NCBI GenBank assembly: GCA_934370915.1
Contig: CAKRNI010000119.1
Location: 1 to 7,517 of the forward strand
Source: an uncultured Lachnospiraceae bacterium
GTDB taxonomy: Bacteria > Bacillota > Clostridia > Lachnospirales > Lachnospiraceae
Length of the DNA: 7,517 bases
Direction: 5' to 3'
A model generated the notes under the pieces. That model searched no databases. It was not told the origin of the DNA and was given only the letters and a program-made list of their open reading frames with translations. Each line of letters opens with the position of its first letter. Within the stretch, counting starts at the first letter, position 1. Positions 5,300 through 7,517 of the stretch are shown here, piece by piece. A program made the position numbers and the translations under genes.

Positions 5300-6643
5300 A
5301 TGGGTTATACAGGATTTGAGCGCCTGTGGCTGTTCTTTGCGTTCAGCTTTTTCGGCTGGGTCCTTGAGACTGCGATGGCTGCAGTGCGAAGCAGGAGACT
5401 CGTAAACAGAGGTCTTGTGAACGGACCGCTCTGCGTGATCTATGGTATTACGGGAACGGCACTGCTTGTCGTATGCCGGGAACTGCATGGAATCTGGCTG
5501 TTTCTTGGCAGTATGATCTTTTCGACGTTGGCCGAGTGGATCGCAGGCCATGTGATCGAGAAAATGTACCGCGAGCGGTGGTGGGATTACTCCGGGATCA
5601 CATGCAATCTTGACGGATATATCTGTCTGCCGGTGTCCATTTTCTGGGGAGCTTTGGGAACCATTACGATGCGCTGGGGCGCACCGGTCCTTGTCCGGGT
5701 ATTCCGGATGATCCCGCGGACTCCGGGACATCTGCTCATGTGGATCCTGACCGGGGTGCTGGTGCTGGATATCACGGCGACGCTTTGCATTCTGTCCGGA
5801 AGAAGCCGGAGGATCCGCCAATGGGAAGGTGTGGACTCCTGGCTTACAGGTGTGAGTTCAAGACTGGAACGGAACATCTATCGGTGGGTGGACCACCGTA
5901 TCCGAAACGCCTATCCGGAGGCGGCGTACCGGGAGGAGCTTCAGGCGGAGGCAGAGCAGAGAAAGACGACCTTCGCCTATGGACTATGCTTTTATAAGAT
6001 AGTCCTGCTCCTCATAGTCGGCGCCTTTCTCGGCGATATCGTGGAGACGATCTTCTGCAGAGTGACGGCTGGAGTGTGGATGAGCCGCAGCAGCTTTGTC
6101 TGGGGACCCTTCAGCATCGTCTGGGGCGTGGCTCTGGCGGCGGCGACGATGTTGCTGTACCGCTATCGGAATTATTCAGACCGGTTTTTATTTTTTATGG
6201 GAACATTTCTTGGCGGTGCTTATGAGTATACCTGCAGTGTCCTGACAGAAATATGTTTCGGAAAGGTGTTCTGGGATTACAGCAAGATTCCCTTTAACCT
6301 TGGCGGACGGATCAATCTTCTCTACTGCTTTTTCTGGGGGATCGCTGCGGTCGCATGGATCAAGGGTATCTATCCGGTAATGTCTGCATGGATCGAAAAG
6401 ATCCCTATGAAATTCGGCAAAGCGGCAACGTGGCTTCTTCTGATATTTTTCTGCGTGGACATGGCGGTCTCAGGGCTGGCGCTTGTGAGAAGCAATGAGC
6501 GGGAAAAGGGGATTCCGGCGGATTCTGCGTGGCAGCAGGTGATGGATGAGCATTATGGAGATGAGGTGCTTAAAAAGATCTATCCGAATGCGCTGAAGGC
6601 AGAAAGCCCATCGGGCATCCGGTCCGGTACGCGGACAGAATAG
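5300..6643 (+). CDS. Duplicated CmpB-type (putative type IV ABC transporter) membrane protein
   Basis: This 447-residue integral membrane protein contains two copies of the CmpB-like domain called 'putative ABC transporter permease' in Clostridia. Its true role is not established and no ATPase is encoded nearby. Copy 1 (about 6-165) carries GWVLET (19-24), NRGLVNGP (36-43), E79, E87, RWWDYS (93-98), NLDG (103-106) and IFWG (114-117). Copy 2 (about 230-397) carries GDIVET (245-250), WGP (268-270), E309, E317, FWDYS (324-328), NLGG (333-336) and FFWG (344-347). Each copy ends in a further helix containing Asp (D157, D387) and a soluble tail: residues 166-224, ending near NAYPEA, and 398-447, with KIYPNA. 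About 8-10 helices are expected. Upstream AGGAGAGG (5279-5286) sits 13 nt from the ATG, somewhat far. The gene is monocistronic, ends in a hairpin shared with convergent desulfoferrodoxin, and favours CGG and CGC Arg codons, unlike the left-hand genes. Confidence 0.88.
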   Translation: MGYTGFERLWLFFAFSFFGWVLETAMAAVRSRRLVNRGLVNGPLCVIYGITGTALLVVCRELHGIWLFLGSMIFSTLAEWIAGHVIEKMYRERWWDYSGITCNLDGYICLPVSIFWGALGTITMRWGAPVLVRVFRMIPRTPGHLLMWILTGVLVLDITATLCILSGRSRRIRQWEGVDSWLTGVSSRLERNIYRWVDHRIRNAYPEAAYREELQAEAEQRKTTFAYGLCFYKIVLLLIVGAFLGDIVETIFCRVTAGVWMSRSSFVWGPFSIVWGVALAAATMLLYRYRNYSDRFLFFMGTFLGGAYEYTCSVLTEICFGKVFWDYSKIPFNLGGRINLLYCFFWGIAAVAWIKGIYPVMSAWIEKIPMKFGKAATWLLLIFFCVDMAVSGLALVRSNEREKGIPADSAWQQVMDEHYGDEVLKKIYPNALKAESPSGIRSGTRTE

Positions 6644-6661
6644 AAACGGAATGACGGGATA

Positions 6662-6710
6662 AATGAATCGGCTGGTACTGCAAATCGAGTACCAGCCGAT
6701 TCGTTATTTT
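6662..6710 (+). terminator. Rho-independent terminator between convergent genes
   Basis: GAATCGGCTGGTACT (6665-6679) pairs perfectly with AGTACCAGCCGATTC (6688-6702) and can extend three more pairs outward (6662-6664 with 6703-6705). The loop is 8 nt. TTATTTT (6704-6710) follows on the plus strand. In minus-strand RNA only ATTTAT follows, so it should end the CmpB-type transcript well and desulfoferrodoxin less well. Its T tract overlaps the desulfoferrodoxin stop codon. Confidence 0.85.
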
Positions 6711-7089
6711 AAGCTTCCGCTTTCCAGAGTCCGTGAAGATTGCAGTATTCATAAACGGCAGTAAGTGTTTCGTCTTCAGCGAGGAAGAACTCAGCTTCCG
6801 GCTTATTTTCGTGAGTGAGATAGCGGCAGTGTGTACCGAGATTTGTCTCGATCAGGATCCACTGGATATAGTGCTTTTCCATCATAGGATGTTCCACCGA
6901 GCCGACCTTTACGGAGACTTTATTTCCATTTACTTCAAAAGCCGGAACATGTTTCTCATAGGCACCGTCAGAAGTACCCGGGATCAGTTCCGTCATCTTC
7001 TCGCCGCAACAGACAACCGGGACGCCGGAATCGTTCATTTTTGTGATAATGTTTTTGCAGTGATTGCAGATATAGAATTTAATACTCAT
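6709..7089 (-). CDS. dfx: Desulfoferrodoxin (two-iron superoxide reductase)
   Basis: This cytoplasmic non-haem iron enzyme reduces superoxide to hydrogen peroxide without making oxygen, an oxidative-stress defence of anaerobes. At 126 residues it matches the two-iron class. The N-terminal desulforedoxin-like domain has C8, C11, C27 and C28 (FYICNHCKN, VVCCGEKM) for the Fe(Cys)4 site. The catalytic domain has the EKHVP motif (E45, K46, H47), H67 and H73 in VEHPMMEKHYIQW, and C116 and H119 in EYCNLHG, giving the His4Cys site. E45 and K46 are the known catalytic-loop residues, so nothing essential is missing. The start is fixed by AAGGAGGT (minus sense, at 7095-7102) with a 5-nt spacer. A promoter with two dyads and a 16-bp repeat array lie upstream. 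In clostridia, dfx is known to be under peroxide/oxygen-responsive PerR control; whether that applies here is inferred. The electron donor, usually rubredoxin, is not encoded in the window. Confidence 0.95.
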   Translation of the reverse strand: MSIKFYICNHCKNIITKMNDSGVPVVCCGEKMTELIPGTSDGAYEKHVPAFEVNGNKVSVKVGSVEHPMMEKHYIQWILIETNLGTHCRYLTHENKPEAEFFLAEDETLTAVYEYCNLHGLWKAEA

Positions 7090-7122
7090 AGGGGACCTCC
7101 TTATTGCTTATAAAATAATAAT

Positions 7123-7135
7123 AGTAACTGTTACT
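7123..7135. promoter_or_regulatory. Perfect 13-bp dyad over the dfx transcription start
   Basis: AGTAAC-T-GTTACT is a perfect inverted repeat around 7129. It spans the start site predicted from the -10 at 7139-7144 (near 7132), a typical repressor position. I do not recognise the regulator; it is not an obvious Fur, PerR or Rex consensus. Confidence 0.4.
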
Positions 7136-7138
7136 GAT

Positions 7139-7167
7139 ATAATAGCATATTATTATCATAATAGCAA
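7139..7167 (-). promoter_or_regulatory. Promoter of the desulfoferrodoxin gene
   Basis: On the minus strand, TTGCTA (7162-7167, 4 of 6 to the -35) is followed by exactly 17 bp and then TATTAT (7139-7144, 5 of 6 to the -10) with a TGC extension (7145-7147). The predicted start near 7132 gives a leader of about 43 nt ending in a strong ribosome binding site. Confidence 0.65.
7151..7163. promoter_or_regulatory. Perfect 13-bp AT-rich dyad in the dfx promoter spacer
   Basis: TATTAT-C-ATAATA is a perfect inverted repeat centred on 7157, between the -10 and -35 and touching the -35. AT-only arms around one central base recall the Fur/PerR operator style, but the arm order differs from the usual ATAAT-N-ATTAT core. 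A PerR-family assignment is a guess based on the gene it controls. Confidence 0.4.
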
Positions 7168-7179
7168 GCAGATTTTTAT

Positions 7180-7293
7180 ATATTTTGCAGGACCGATATT
7201 TTGTAGGACTAATATTTTGCAGGATTAATATTTTACAGGGTAAAAATATTACAAGGTAAAAAATATTACAGGGTAAAAAATGTTTCAGAGCAC
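7180..7293. repeat. Array of six to seven 16-bp tandem repeats upstream of dfx
   Basis: Units start at 7180, 7196, 7212, 7228, 7244 and 7261, with a decayed seventh from 7277. The first three read ATATTTTGCAGGACCG, ATATTTTGTAGGACTA and ATATTTTGCAGGATTA. The next three shift to ATATTTTACAGGGTAA, AAATATTACAAGGTAA and AAATATTACAGGGTAA, with one extra A before the sixth. The array ends 12 bp upstream of the dfx -35 and lies beyond the pckA terminator. It is either a minisatellite formed by slippage or a multi-copy protein-binding region. There is no sign of a CRISPR array: there are no unique spacers. Confidence 0.85.
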
Positions 7294-7344
7294 ATACGGG
7301 CATCCCATGCAGCAGTTTGCGACAATCTACATCTTCGTGTGTGT

Positions 7345-7383
7345 AAAAAAAGAGGACACCACACATGACATGCGGTGTCCTCT
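7345..7383 (-). terminator. Rho-independent terminator of the pckA gene
   Basis: In minus-strand sense, AGAGGACACC (7374-7383) pairs perfectly with GGTGTCCTCT (7351-7360), and partial pairing continues into the 13-nt interior. The A run at 7345-7351 becomes a U7 tract. It begins 38 bp after the pckA stop codon. The rest of 7294-7344 shows no recognisable element. Confidence 0.93.
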
Positions 7384-7421
7384 GAATTTTATCAGCGTAT
7401 GAAGCGGGATCCGTCAGCCGA

Positions 7422-7517
7422 TCAGATCTGCGGACCAGCTGCAACGAGGGCTTTACCAGCTTCGTTGCTCTCATATTTTGCAAAGTTCTTGACGAATCTG
7501 CCTGCGAGGTCTTTTGC
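7422..7517 (-). CDS. pckA: Phosphoenolpyruvate carboxykinase (ATP), C-terminal fragment cut by window edge
   Basis: Only the last 31 codons plus the TGA stop (7422-7424) lie in the window; the gene continues past 7517. The fragment contains [10 protein letters not shown] and ends ALVAAGPQI, which matches the C-terminal helix and 'AAGP' ending of ATP-dependent PEP carboxykinases. The enzyme interconverts oxaloacetate plus ATP with PEP, CO2 and ADP. In fermentative anaerobes it often runs toward oxaloacetate, a point of family knowledge not visible here. The catalytic core is outside the window, so the call rests on the tail alone. A strong terminator follows at once, so dfx is transcribed separately although it lies downstream on the same strand. 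Confidence 0.8.
   Translation of the reverse strand, partial: AKDLAGRFVKNFAKYESNEAGKALVAAGPQI

Noticed and set aside
5174..5821. Minus-strand 215-codon reading frame antisense to the CmpB-type gene
   Set aside because: The product is Pro/His/Ser-rich with no domain. The plus-strand frame here has clear membrane helices and conserved motifs, so this is a shadow.
6733..7113. Plus-strand 126-codon reading frame antisense to desulfoferrodoxin
   Set aside because: It mirrors a gene with all superoxide reductase residues present and has no family resemblance of its own.
7180..7293. CRISPR array or plasmid-type replication iterons
   Set aside because: The repeats are directly adjacent with no unique spacers. 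No replication initiator or cas gene is nearby, and flanking genes are chromosomal metabolism.
7079..7483. Minus-strand 134-codon reading frame across the dfx upstream region
   Set aside because: It runs through the pckA 3' end and terminator, the tandem repeats and the dfx promoter. Its product is low-complexity translation of the repeats and resembles no protein family.

Overview
The window looks like chromosomal DNA from an anaerobic Firmicute, most likely a gut-type Clostridia of the Lachnospiraceae kind. This is an inference from several observations: strong AAGGAGG-type ribosome binding sites, moderate GC in genes against AT-rich gaps, short U-tract hairpin terminators after nearly every gene, a desulfoferrodoxin (superoxide reductase) typical of obligate anaerobes, an ATP-type PEP carboxykinase, and a CmpB-family membrane protein common in Clostridia. 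No mobile element, CRISPR array, tRNA or rRNA gene was found.

Left part (1-3171), all on the plus strand. A D-2-hydroxyacid dehydrogenase (6-950) is followed after a hairpin by an M20-family amidohydrolase (1033-2214). After a second terminator and a candidate promoter comes a small membrane-anchored protein with a Tim44-like region and a C-terminal zinc ribbon (2360-3103). A strong 19-bp terminator closes this block.

Middle (3207-4775), minus strand. An APC-superfamily amino acid permease resembling the YjeM / glutamate-GABA antiporter branch (3259-4692) has its own terminator, a good extended -10 promoter and a dyad at the predicted start site. It diverges, across about 600 bp of AT-rich and purine-rich intergenic DNA, from the next plus-strand gene. 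Dehydrogenase, amidohydrolase and permease could together serve uptake and breakdown of amino acids or N-acyl amino acids, but only their proximity suggests this.

Right part (4776-7517). A 447-residue membrane protein (5300-6643) is an internal tandem duplication of the CmpB 'putative ABC transporter permease' domain. It is preceded by a long leader with several tiny ORFs. It converges, through a shared hairpin, on a minus-strand desulfoferrodoxin gene (6709-7089). The desulfoferrodoxin promoter region is the most structured non-coding DNA here: a promoter with 17-bp spacing, two perfect 13-bp dyads, and a run of six to seven 16-bp tandem repeats just upstream. The window ends inside the 3' end of a minus-strand pckA gene with a strong terminator.

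The window is mostly ordinary metabolic and housekeeping content, and I do not see a clear new multi-gene system. The features most worth checking are the repeat-and-dyad region upstream of desulfoferrodoxin and the duplicated CmpB protein.
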